64,000 bases of DNA from Verrucomicrobiota bacterium (GTDB lineage Bacteria > Verrucomicrobiota > Verrucomicrobiia > Limisphaerales > UBA11320). A program made the translations under genes and the position numbers. Where the stretch lies: the NCBI GenBank assembly GCA_016199985.1, contig JACQFQ010000058.1, positions 1 to 64,000 on the forward strand, in the 5' to 3' direction. Numbering within the stretch: position 1 is the stretch's first letter; every line of letters begins with the position of its first letter. The notes beneath the pieces are model-generated. The model ran no database searches, was not told the DNA's origin, and saw nothing but the letters and a program-made list of their open reading frames with translations. Positions 51,401 to 59,500 of this stretch are shown in pieces.

Positions 51401-52342
51401 TTGAGCATGGCCGTGTGGGTGGGTCTCATAGCGCTCGCCGGACTCGATGCCGAAACAGGCGTCGTGATGCTGCTCTATCTCGACCATGCCTGGGACAAGT
51501 TCCGCGACGCAGGTCGCATGAACTCCGTGTCCGATTTGAACGCCGCCGTCATCGAAGGCGCGGTGCAGCGCATCCGCCCGAAAATCATGACGATCTGCGC
51601 GATTCTGTTCGGCCTGCTGCCCATCATGTGGTCGCCCACCACGCAGAGCGGCGCGGACGTGATGAAGCGCATCGCCGCGCCGATGATTGGCGGCGTTATC
51701 ACGTCGGGTATCCTGGAGTTGTTGCTTTACCCGGTGATTTTTGTGCTCTGGCGAAAGCGGCACTTGGGGACGGCGCTGGCGCGTCCGGCATTCGTTGACG
51801 TTGGAAGTTCGTCCGCCGTCCCAATCGGGGTGACTCCGAGTCCCAGCCCGTCGGTCGCCGCGCTCGCAGCAGCACAACCGCGCCCGCCGCGTTCGGGCCG
51901 CACGAACTTCATCTGGCTTGCGTTGCTCGTCGTCGCCGTCGCGGTCGGCGGCTTCTTCGCGTGGCAAAAAATTGGCCAAGATAGGGGGTTGGGCGCGGCT
52001 GTTGAGGGACAGCCTTTCGCAACGCAAAGGGTGAAGGACCTCACCGTGAGTTTCATTCACCCAAAGGGTCAGCTTCAGAACGCCATGAACGACATTCTTA
52101 TGCAGTTCCGCGACGCGGCGAGTGGCGACTTGGTGGATGTGGGCACGGTGAAGTTCGACCTCGATATGAATATGCCCGGCATGGTGATGCACTCTGGTTC
52201 AACCATCACACCCACTGGCACTCCTGGCCAATACCGCGCCCAGGTGAAACCCGACATGGGCGGCGATTGGATGGCGACGCTCCATTACGAAGGTCCGCAT
52301 GGCAACGGCAGCACCAGCTTTTCCGTGAACGTGAAACAGTGA
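48437..52342 (+). CDS. CusA-type heavy-metal RND pump fused to a periplasmic FixH/YtkA-like domain
   Basis: 1301 residues, about 250 longer than a normal HME-RND pump. Residues 1-1110 form the usual 12-helix pump; TM4 carries A-I-G-A-M-V-D419-S-A-I-I-M-V-E-N, the CusA (Cu/Ag) type signature, and Met in PVSMFETV and RTEMLTTG match methionines of the copper path. After the last pump helix comes a Ser/Pro linker, an extra membrane helix at about 1156-1178 (FIWLALLVVAVAVGGFFAW), and a final domain of about 100 residues rich in beta strands with LDMNMPGMVMHSG, where Met and His could bind metal; this resembles FixH/YtkA-like domains. The stop overlaps the sigma-factor start. Confidence 0.93.
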   Translation: METPSSQTPPPRKEFLLERIIDASSRNPFLVFILVIFGVAGGVWALNKTPLDAIPDLSDVQVIVYTDWEGRSPDLVEDQITYPISTRFIAAPKVKFVRGESMFGKSFIYVIFEDGTDIYWARSRVIEYLSAVRGMLPEGVNPQIGPDATGVGWVFEYALVDKTGKNNLAELRSFQDWHLRYALESVKGVSEVAPVGGFVKQYQVDLDPNKLAAYGIPLSEVVNKIRMSNGDVGGKIFEVGSTEYYVRGRGYIKSVEDIENIPLRTPKGTPVYVKNVGAVHLGPDIRRGVAELNGEGEVVGGIVVMRYGENALRVIDGIKKKLEEIKPSLPEGVELVTTYDRSQLIKRSISTLREKLIEESIVVALVCLVFLWHIRSALVAILTLPIAIILSFIPMYWLGLTSNIMSLGGIAIAIGAMVDSAIIMVENAHKFLEHFRQERGREPTNTERVEVIIAAAKSVGRPLFFALLVITVSFIPVFSLEAQEGRLFKPLAFTKTFSMFFAALLGVSLVPVLMIIFVRGKITPEARNPVNRFLIWAYQPFVHFVLRFRWLTLITALLIMAATVYPFKKLGKEFMPPLNEGDILFMPTAVPGMTVAEATKVLQIQDRMLREFPEVESVFGKAGQAETSTDPAPVSMFETVVKLKPTEQWRPEFRKRWYSTWTPEWMQRGLRKIWPDAQPMTWESLLKEMNEKIKTPGMANIFWMPIQTRTEMLTTGFRSVLGIKVFGPDLGKIQDVAVQIEKALSDFPKTRSVFAERTTGGYFLDFTPNRQVAARYGLTVGDVNDIVESAIGGKTIATTVEGRERYPISVRYARDFREDLDALKRVLVPVPMVGAEAASPSGAMTGARSAPTGMGAGSQMAQIPISMLADISYKTGPPSIRNENGQLVGFVFVDITSDDIQGYVDAASQHINEFVKFPPGYYMQWAGQFEYLKSAEQKLKVVVPFTLLIIFVLIYMNTKSAAKTFIVLLAVPFSLVGAFWFLYLLGYNLSMAVWVGLIALAGLDAETGVVMLLYLDHAWDKFRDAGRMNSVSDLNAAVIEGAVQRIRPKIMTICAILFGLLPIMWSPTTQSGADVMKRIAAPMIGGVITSGILELLLYPVIFVLWRKRHLGTALARPAFVDVGSSSAVPIGVTPSPSPSVAALAAAQPRPPRSGRTNFIWLALLVVAVAVGGFFAWQKIGQDRGLGAAVEGQPFATQRVKDLTVSFIHPKGQLQNAMNDILMQFRDAASGDLVDVGTVKFDLDMNMPGMVMHSGSTITPTGTPGQYRAQVKPDMGGDWMATLHYEGPHGNGSTSFSVNVKQ

Positions 52343-52938
52343 GCGACGAAACCGAACAACTCAACGAGCGCGACCGCGATGACATGCTTCGCCTCGCGAC
52401 AGGCCACGGTGCGGCGTTGAACGAACTCATGGAGCGCCACGCCGGGAAGCTGTTCAACTATCTCGTCCGCTGTCTGCAAAACGAAGAAGACGCCGCCGAC
52501 GCCGCGCAGGAGGCTTTTGTCCGCGTCTATCGGAACTGCGCGAAGTTCGACGTGAGTCAAAAGTTCTCCACCTGGCTTTACGCCGTTGCGACCAATCTGG
52601 TGAAAGACCGCTACCGCCATCGGTCGCGACACCCACATGTTTCACTCGACGCGGAGAACGAGGCGACGGGTGAAGAGTTCCGAGAACGCCTGCCGGAGCA
52701 CAATCCAACACCTAGCGAATCGTTGCTGAGTGCGGAGCGGGTGGAAACCATCCGCAATGCCGTGGCGCAATTGCCTGAAGAACTCCGCGTGCCGCTCATT
52801 CTTTCCGAATTCGAGGAACTTTCTCACGCGGAAATCGGTGAGATTTTGAAATGCACAGCCAAAGCCGTGGAGACGCGAATCTACCGTGCGCGGCAGCAAC
52901 TGCGAACGAGCCTCGCGATATTATTGGAGTCGGTCTGA
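52339..52938 (+). CDS. ECF-family RNA polymerase sigma factor
   Basis: 199 residues. Start GTG at 52339 overlaps the CusA stop (GTGA). Sigma region 2 is at about 18-85 (LMERHAGKLFNYLVRCLQNEEDAADAAQEAFVRVY, FSTWLYAVATNLVKDRYRH) and region 4 at about 135-190 (LPEELRVPLILSEFEELSHAEIGEILKC, RIYRARQQLR). Region 3 is absent, as in ECF sigma factors. With the CnrX-like sensor at 43682 and the anti-sigma candidate at 43336 it would make a metal-responsive Cnr-type switch; the sensor pair is about 9 kb away, an unusual arrangement. Regulon and promoter motif are not known. Confidence 0.92.
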   Translation: MSDETEQLNERDRDDMLRLATGHGAALNELMERHAGKLFNYLVRCLQNEEDAADAAQEAFVRVYRNCAKFDVSQKFSTWLYAVATNLVKDRYRHRSRHPHVSLDAENEATGEEFRERLPEHNPTPSESLLSAERVETIRNAVAQLPEELRVPLILSEFEELSHAEIGEILKCTAKAVETRIYRARQQLRTSLAILLESV

Positions 52939-53248
52939 ATTCCACAAACAGATGTCGATTCGCGCCAAGATCATGGTTTGCCGTGGCGCCTTTCAGCGTC
53001 GGACTGACAATGGGGTGAAAGCGGTGGTTTGAAAATGCGGTGTTCTTGAGCTGGATTTTCTTGGCACTTCAGCCGCGATATCCTCTTCCTTCTTGGCCAC
53101 GGTCTTCCTCCAATGTCCCGACAAATGGTTCACCCTCCTCTATCCCAACATTTTATCCCCGCCTAAGAATTGGCCCTGGCCGAGCCCGCGGCCTTCAAGA
53201 ACCTCTTGCACTTCGGCGGTTCGGACCTGATTCTCTGCCGCTCGAGTT
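52939..53248. other. right border of the metal island
   Basis: About 310 bases after the sigma gene and before the aminotransferase. Only a non-convincing short open frame is present. It must contain a transcription end for the island and the promoter of the aminotransferase; neither is obvious. No att-like repeat or tRNA was seen. Confidence 0.4.
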
Positions 53249-54427
53249 ATGAACTATCGCATTTCGCAGCGCGCGGCTTCGCTGGCGCCATCGCTGACTC
53301 TGGCCATCGATTCCAAGGCCAAGCAGATGAAGGCGGCGGGGGAGGATGTTGTCGGCTTTGGCGCCGGCGAGCCCGATTTCGACACGCCGCAGCACATCAA
53401 GGACGCCGCGGCCAAGGCTCTGGCCGGCGGCTTCACCAAGTACACGCCGAGCAGCGGCATTCCCGAGCTGCGCGAGGCCATCGCGGCGAAGTTCAAGCAG
53501 GAGAACGGGCTTTCGTATAAACCGTCCCAGATCATCGTGTCCTCGGGCGGCAAGCACTCGTGCTACAACGTCATCATGGCCCTCTGCCAGGAGGGCGACG
53601 AGGTGATCATCCCCTCTCCGTACTGGCTCAGCTATCCCGAGATGGTGAAGCTCGCGGGGGCCGCCTCGGTGATTCTCCCCACCACCGACCAGACCGAGTT
53701 CAAGGTCACCCCGGAGCAACTGCGGGCGGCCATCACGCCGCGGACCCGCTTGTTCATTCTCAACTCTCCCAGCAACCCGACCGGCGCCGTCTACACCCGC
53801 GAGGAAATCCGGGCGCTTGGGGATGTTTGCGTGCGGAGCGGGGTTCTCATTATGAGCGATGAGATCTACGAGAAGCTCGTCTACGACGGGGCGACGCACA
53901 CCAGCGTTGCGGCGTTTTCGCAGGCCCATTACGACCACACGATCGTGGTTCATGGATTCGCGAAGGCCTGGTCCATGACCGGCTGGAGGTTGGGCTTTCT
54001 GGCGGCGCCAGAGCCGATCGCCCAGGCGATCGACGCCATCCAGAGCCATAGCACCAGCAATCCCACCTCCTTTGCGCAGAAGGGCGCGGTGGCCGCGCTG
54101 ACCGGCTCCCAGGAACACCTTCCCCGTTGGCTCGAGGAGTACGCCAGGCGTCGAAGCTACGCGCATCAACGCCTCAATGCCATCCCTGGGCTCACCTGCG
54201 TCAACGCGCGCGGCGCGTTCTACTTGTTTCCCAACATCTCCAGGTTGGGGTTGAAGTCGATCGACTTTTGCGCCCGGCTGCTGGAGGAGGAGAAGGTGGC
54301 GGCCGTGCCGGGCATCGCTTTTGGCGCCGAGGGCTATCTGAGGATCAGCTACGCCACATCCATGGCGAACATTGAAAAAGGCCTGGATCGCCTCGAGGCC
54401 TTCGTGCGTCGGCTGGCTGGGAAATGA
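53249..54427 (+). CDS. pyridoxal-phosphate aminotransferase, aspartate-type class I (subgroup Ib)
   Basis: 392 residues. The PLP lysine lies in GFAKAWSMTGWRLG, and the other fold-type I signs are GAGEPDFDTPQHI, KYTPSSGIPELREAI, NSPSNPTGAVY and a C-terminal Arg for the substrate carboxylate. Subgroup Ib enzymes convert aspartate and 2-oxoglutarate (or prephenate) reversibly to oxaloacetate and glutamate. Stop and next start overlap as ATGA. It is cytoplasmic, likely a housekeeping enzyme. Confidence 0.92.
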   Translation: MNYRISQRAASLAPSLTLAIDSKAKQMKAAGEDVVGFGAGEPDFDTPQHIKDAAAKALAGGFTKYTPSSGIPELREAIAAKFKQENGLSYKPSQIIVSSGGKHSCYNVIMALCQEGDEVIIPSPYWLSYPEMVKLAGAASVILPTTDQTEFKVTPEQLRAAITPRTRLFILNSPSNPTGAVYTREEIRALGDVCVRSGVLIMSDEIYEKLVYDGATHTSVAAFSQAHYDHTIVVHGFAKAWSMTGWRLGFLAAPEPIAQAIDAIQSHSTSNPTSFAQKGAVAALTGSQEHLPRWLEEYARRRSYAHQRLNAIPGLTCVNARGAFYLFPNISRLGLKSIDFCARLLEEEKVAAVPGIAFGAEGYLRISYATSMANIEKGLDRLEAFVRRLAGK

Positions 54428-54999
54428 AGGGATATCAGGAGCGGGTTGCGAACCTTGGAGCAAAGAGCATGAGCGCGCTGCGATGGACGGAGGAGTTTCG
54501 GACGGTGTACGCCGCCGCGAAGAAGTCCTATGGACAAGGGGCGGACAGCCCCGACGCGATGTTCGACTCTGAGGCGAAGGCTTTCCTGTCTTCGATCGGA
54601 TGCTCGCCTCGAGAGCTGTTCGATCTTGTGGAGGATGGATGCCGGTTCGGCGAGCCTGATTTCGCCACCAGCCTCGAGCTCGCCGACATCCGCCGCGACT
54701 ACTTCCTCAACACCCAGAAGGGCGTCGCTTCCGTCCATCCGATCGACATGGATCGCCTGCCTCCGAAGTCGGCCCGGCTCGCCGGAATTCGCTGGCTGCC
54801 CCGCATCATTGAGAAGGCTCGCGCCAAGCTCCGCGGGGAGATGCCGGAGGAGCTCATGTACTGTTGCGGAGGAGATCGCGACTTCCTTCGCGGGGCGGGG
54901 ATGACCGCGGCGGAGTTTTTGCGGCTGGTGCGAGATTGCGGCGACGATACCGAGCGCGTCGTGGCGGCGGTGGTTCAGAAAGCGGGCCGAAGGGCGTAA
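54424..54999 (+). CDS. DUF5069-like protein
   Basis: 191 residues, soluble. Segments such as ARLAGIRWLPRIIEKARAKL and LMYCCGGDRDFLRGAGMTAAEF look like the DUF5069 family, often short proteins beside amino-acid or carbohydrate enzymes. A second copy of the sort of domain is not present. It starts inside the aminotransferase stop (ATGA), so it is translated with it. Function unknown. The family call is moderately sure. Confidence 0.65.
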   Translation: MKGYQERVANLGAKSMSALRWTEEFRTVYAAAKKSYGQGADSPDAMFDSEAKAFLSSIGCSPRELFDLVEDGCRFGEPDFATSLELADIRRDYFLNTQKGVASVHPIDMDRLPPKSARLAGIRWLPRIIEKARAKLRGEMPEELMYCCGGDRDFLRGAGMTAAEFLRLVRDCGDDTERVVAAVVQKAGRRA

Positions 55000-55012
55000 G
55001 GCCTCCTGAATC

Positions 55013-56341
55013 TCAAGGCCTCCAATACGCCGGCAGCCCGGGTTTGGTCTCAGCCAGGATTTCCACGACCGTCTGTTTGTCCTCCCGGCGGAGCCGGTCA
55101 AAGGGCTCCGGCGACCTCTCGTCCTTCAAGACTTTCCACAGCTGCGACCAGAATTCCTCCCGGAGCGGACGAGGCAATCCGTCAAACGAAGGGCTGTAGA
55201 TGAGGTAGCTCATCCGATGCCTGAAAAGCCGGGTGTGGAGTTCCAGGTCGCGCAACGAGCGTCCCTTCCGATCCCGGATCGCGACGCGCTGAAACGCCTC
55301 GACGAATTCGCGGCCGCCTTCCACGCCGCCGCCCGTGAGAGGCGCCTCCTCGACGCTGAGCATCTCCTCGATCAACTTCTTCGCATAGTGCTCCACGACG
55401 CTGCGCGCCGAGCCTCCGAGGGAGTCCTGCGCGGGCTCCTTCAACTCCCGCATCAACGCTTCGTAGCGATGGACGGCGAATCGAACGTTTTGATTCGCTT
55501 CGTGCAGTTTCTGCTGCACGCCCACCTGGTGCTCCAGGACCATCAAGGCGACGATGTCGCTTCCAGGGCGGAGATAGCGATGCGTGGGGAAGAACGGGTC
55601 GAGCCTGACGAGGTTCGCGCCCTTCTCGCGATCCAGCGTCGCGCCTCCCGGCTGTTCCCGCGCGATGACATTGCCCATGTGCCGCTCGGAGCCGTGGCGC
55701 CCGGTGACGTACCATCCGCCCCAGCGCTCGCTCAGCGGGTTTTGCTGGGTGATGGAGAAGGATCCAGCGGAGAGGATCGCCTCTCCGCGCTCGTCCGGAA
55801 ACACGGATCTGACGAGCGGCGCGGGCACTCCCCGGGTGCGTGAGCTCGCGTGGCAGCTCAGGCATTCGTTGTTTCGCCTCAGGGCGGGCTTGTCGTGAAA
55901 CGACTCGCGCGGCACGATGTAGAAGGTGGCGCCGAGGGCGGGATCGAAGCTGATCACCTCCGCGTCGCCTCCGGGAACCCAGCCCACGTAGCAGCGGTCC
56001 GAGAAGTAGATCGCGCGCGGCGTCTCGGGGCCGATGCGTTGCCTTTGGAGACTGGTTTTCGAGAAGACGAGCACCTGGGAGTCCGCCGACACCTTGAGCT
56101 CACGGAGGAGCGCCTGGAGGAACTCCTTGTCGGACCCGGATCGCAGCAGGGCGGGGTTTTCGTCGATCCGCCGCAGCAGCCGATGGACTTCGTCATCGGG
56201 CTCGACGCGGGAATAGTTCAGCGGCGGCAGCTCGAACTCGTCCTCGGCGATCGCGGCGAGGGCCGCGCCGACGCAAAGCGCCATGCAGAGCCAGGTCGTC
56301 AGCTCCAGGCTCGCGCGTCGCGATGGTCTTTTCTTTCGCAT
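55013..56341 (-). CDS. exported mono-haem c-type protein of unknown function
   Basis: About 442 residues. Signal peptide from basic MRKKRPSRRASLE into TTWLCMALCVGAALAAIAED. One haem-binding C-x-x-C-H motif (NECLSCHAS, about residue 190) with a region before it rich in conserved aromatic and Pro residues; no other haem motif and no methionine ligand identified. The rest is globular (helical C-terminus, LHTRLFRHRMSYLIYSP). Start 56341 gives the cleanest signal; ATG 56389 adds 16 residues. Likely a periplasmic electron-transfer or sensor protein; similar genes occur in planctomycete and verrucomicrobial genomes without known role. Confidence 0.75.
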   Translation of the reverse strand: MRKKRPSRRASLELTTWLCMALCVGAALAAIAEDEFELPPLNYSRVEPDDEVHRLLRRIDENPALLRSGSDKEFLQALLRELKVSADSQVLVFSKTSLQRQRIGPETPRAIYFSDRCYVGWVPGGDAEVISFDPALGATFYIVPRESFHDKPALRRNNECLSCHASSRTRGVPAPLVRSVFPDERGEAILSAGSFSITQQNPLSERWGGWYVTGRHGSERHMGNVIAREQPGGATLDREKGANLVRLDPFFPTHRYLRPGSDIVALMVLEHQVGVQQKLHEANQNVRFAVHRYEALMRELKEPAQDSLGGSARSVVEHYAKKLIEEMLSVEEAPLTGGGVEGGREFVEAFQRVAIRDRKGRSLRDLELHTRLFRHRMSYLIYSPSFDGLPRPLREEFWSQLWKVLKDERSPEPFDRLRREDKQTVVEILAETKPGLPAYWRP

Positions 56342-56572
56342 CTGTTCCCAGTCCGGGCCCGATCCCTCGTCGAGGCGCGTGTTGGTCATCCCTTCAGACG
56401 CGCGGCCGGCCCAGAGTTTCAATCCAACCGCGGGCGTCGGAGCATGGCGGTCCGCAGGGCGGATGGGTAGGCGCGAATTGGCGAATTCGACTCAACACTT
56501 GCCAAAACAGGAGTCTGCGAGAGACTGCGCTCCGCGCGCCCCGGATCGCATCCCCGGCGCGCCGTTCACAAA

Positions 56573-59500
56573 GTGAGTCTTGGCTCCAGATCCAGCGGCG
56601 AAGAGAAAAGGCTGACGGCCCTGCGTCGGTACGGGATTCTTGACACCTTGCCCGAGGTGGCGTTCGACGAGTTGGGCCGCCTCGCGATGCAGGCCGCCGG
56701 CGCCCCCATGGCAATCATCTCCTTCGTGGACGAAGATCGGGTCTGGTTCAAGTCGAGGCTTCATTTCGGCCCCGCGGACATGGACCGATCGCTCTCCTTC
56801 TGCGAGGTCGTCGTGGAGCGGGGCGATCTCGTGGAGGTCCCGGACACGGCGCGCGATCCTCGATTTCGAGGGCTTCCCCTGGTTTTGGGGGAGCCGCATG
56901 TGCGCGCCTACTACGGCGCCCCGATCATCACGATGGACGCCCAAACGATCGGGACGCTGGCGATCCTGTTTCATGAGCCCGTCGCGCTCGCGGCGCAGCA
57001 GTTGGAGACGCTGCGCATTGTGGCCCGCCAGGTGATGACGCATCTTGAGCTCCGGCGTCACCTCGTGCAGTTGTCGCGCATTTTCGAGGATCAACGCCGC
57101 GCGGAGGACGCGCTGCGCACCACCGAGGCCTTCTTTCAGGCGCTGGTGGAGAGCCTTCCCCAGCGCATCATCCGCAAGGACACCGAGGGCCGGTTCACTT
57201 TCGCGAGCCGGAACTTTTGCGCCGAGCTTCGGCGGCCTCTGGAGGAGATCCGCGGCAGGACGGACTATGACTTCTTTCCCGCGGAGCTCGCCCGGAAGTA
57301 TCACGACGACGACCAGCGGGTCATGGCGGCGCGCGCCCCGTTCGAAACGGTCGAGGAGCACCTACGTCCCGATGGCAGCAAGGGGTTCGTGCAGGTGGTC
57401 AAGACGCCCCTGGTGGATCCGCGCGGCCACGTGGTCGGCGTGCAGGGCATCTTCTGGGATGTCACGGAGCAGCGCCAGACCGAGCAGGCGCTCGCCCATG
57501 AGCGCGATCTCCTCCGCGCGCTGCTGGATCACATTCCGGACCGCATTTTCTTCAAGGACTCGCAGTCCCGTTTCATTCGATGCAGCGCGTCGATGTTCAG
57601 CAGCCTCGGCTTCAAGCATCCCGACGAGGTGATCGGAAAGACCGACTTCGACTACTATCCTCGCGAGCTTGCCGGGCCCTACTTCGCCGAGGAGCAGAGC
57701 ATCATCGAAACCGGACAGCCGTTGATCAACAAAGTCCAGCGGCATGGCAACTCGGAGGACGACGAGGCTTGGTCGTCGGTGACAAAGGTCCCCATCTACA
57801 ACCATCGCGGGCTGATCACGGGCATCGTCGGCCTGTCCCGCGACATCACCAAGCTGAAGCAAGCCGACCGCCCGCTGCGGCAGGCTGAGGAGAAGTATCG
57901 CAACATCGTTGAGAACTCCGTCGAGGGCATCTTCCAAACCACGCCGGAGGGAAAGTATCTGAGCGCCAACCGCGCCCTCGCCGAGATGTACGGGTATTCA
58001 TCCGCGGAGACCCTGGTCGGCGCGATGACGGACATCCAGCATCAGCTCTACGTGGATCCGAACCGTCGCGAGGAGTTCAGCCGGCTGATGCGCGAGAACG
58101 GGGAGGTGAAGGGGTTTGAATCGCAGATTCGCAAACGGACGGGCGAGGTGATCTGGATCTCCGAGAGCGCGCGCAGCGTCTGCGACGCGCGGGGCGTGTT
58201 GCAGTATTACGAGGGCAGCGTGGAGGACATCACGGCCCGCAAGCTGGCGGAGCAGGCCCGCGAGGCCGCGACGCAGGAGGCGCTGGAGTCGGCTCGCGTG
58301 AAGGCCCAGTTTCTCGCCAACATGAGCCATGAGTTCCGGACGCCGCTCAACGCCATCATCGGGAACGCCAGCGTGCTGCTCGCGGGACGCCTGGGGGCGG
58401 AACAGCGGGAGCTTCTGGAGCCGATCTGCGACAGCGCGGAGGCCCTCAACCGCTTGATCAACGACATTCTCGATTTTTCAAAGATCGAGGCGGGCAAGCT
58501 GGTGCTGGAGCAGATCGATTTCGACCTGCGCGACGCGGTCGAGGGCACCGCGGAAATGCTCGCTCAGGCCGCGCGGTCCCAGGGCGACGAGCTTGTTTGT
58601 CGGATCGATTCGCGTGTTCCGGGCCTGCTGCGGGGCGATCCCGTTCGCGTCCGGCAGGTCCTCATGAATCTCCTGAGCAACGCCATCAAGTTTACGAAGC
58701 GCGGCGAGGTGGCGCTTCTCGTCGATCGACTCGACTCCGGCGGCTCGCGCGCGCGACTGCGGTTCGAGGTCTGCGACACGGGCATCGGGATCGCCGACAG
58801 CGCCAAGTCCATCATCTTCCACTCGTTCACCCAGGCCGATGGATCGACCACTCGCAAGTTCGGGGGCACAGGTCTCGGCCTCACGATCTCGAAGGAGATT
58901 GTGGAGCTGATGGGCGGGCGGATCGGATTCGAGAGCGCCGTGGGCAGTGGTTCGACGTTTTGGTTCGAAGCGGATTTCGACACGCCCGTTTCGCCCGCTG
59001 GCCCCGGCATCGCGCCCCATCCGGCCCTGGCCGGACGCCGGGCGCTCATCGTGGAGAGCCAGGCGCGCGCGGCCGAGGCGCTCGTGCACTACGCCAAGGC
59101 CCTGGGCGTGGAGGCGACGCTGGCGTCCAGCGCCGAAAGCGCGCGCGCTCGGCTCCTTGAGGCGACGGCCGACGGCGTCGCGTTTGATTGGATGCTGGTG
59201 AACACCGAGATGCCTGAGATGGACGGCGTCGCGTTTCTGCAATCGGTGCGCAAGAGCCCTCCGCTGGAAGGCGCGAAGAGCGTCGCGGTGTCGTCGTGGG
59301 GCAGCCGGCTCGATCCCGCCGCGATGAGGGCCCAGGGCGTCGCGGCCTGCCTGGTGAAGCCGATCAAGGCGCGGCGGTTTGCCGAAGTGCTGGAGGCGGC
59401 CCTGAAGAGCGATCCCGGGTTGATGGGCGGCCGGGCCGGCGACCTGGCGGACCAGGCCTTCGTCCCTCCGGTTTTCCCGTCCACCACGCGAATTCTCCTC

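Noticed and set aside
50411..52192. Long antisense frame under the CusA-like gene
   Set aside because: Composition of a shadow (Arg/His/Gln/Ala), no ribosome site, no domain.
53040..53252. Short forward frame before the aminotransferase
   Set aside because: It has no ATG, no RBS, and a Pro/Ser/Arg-rich sequence typical of noise.
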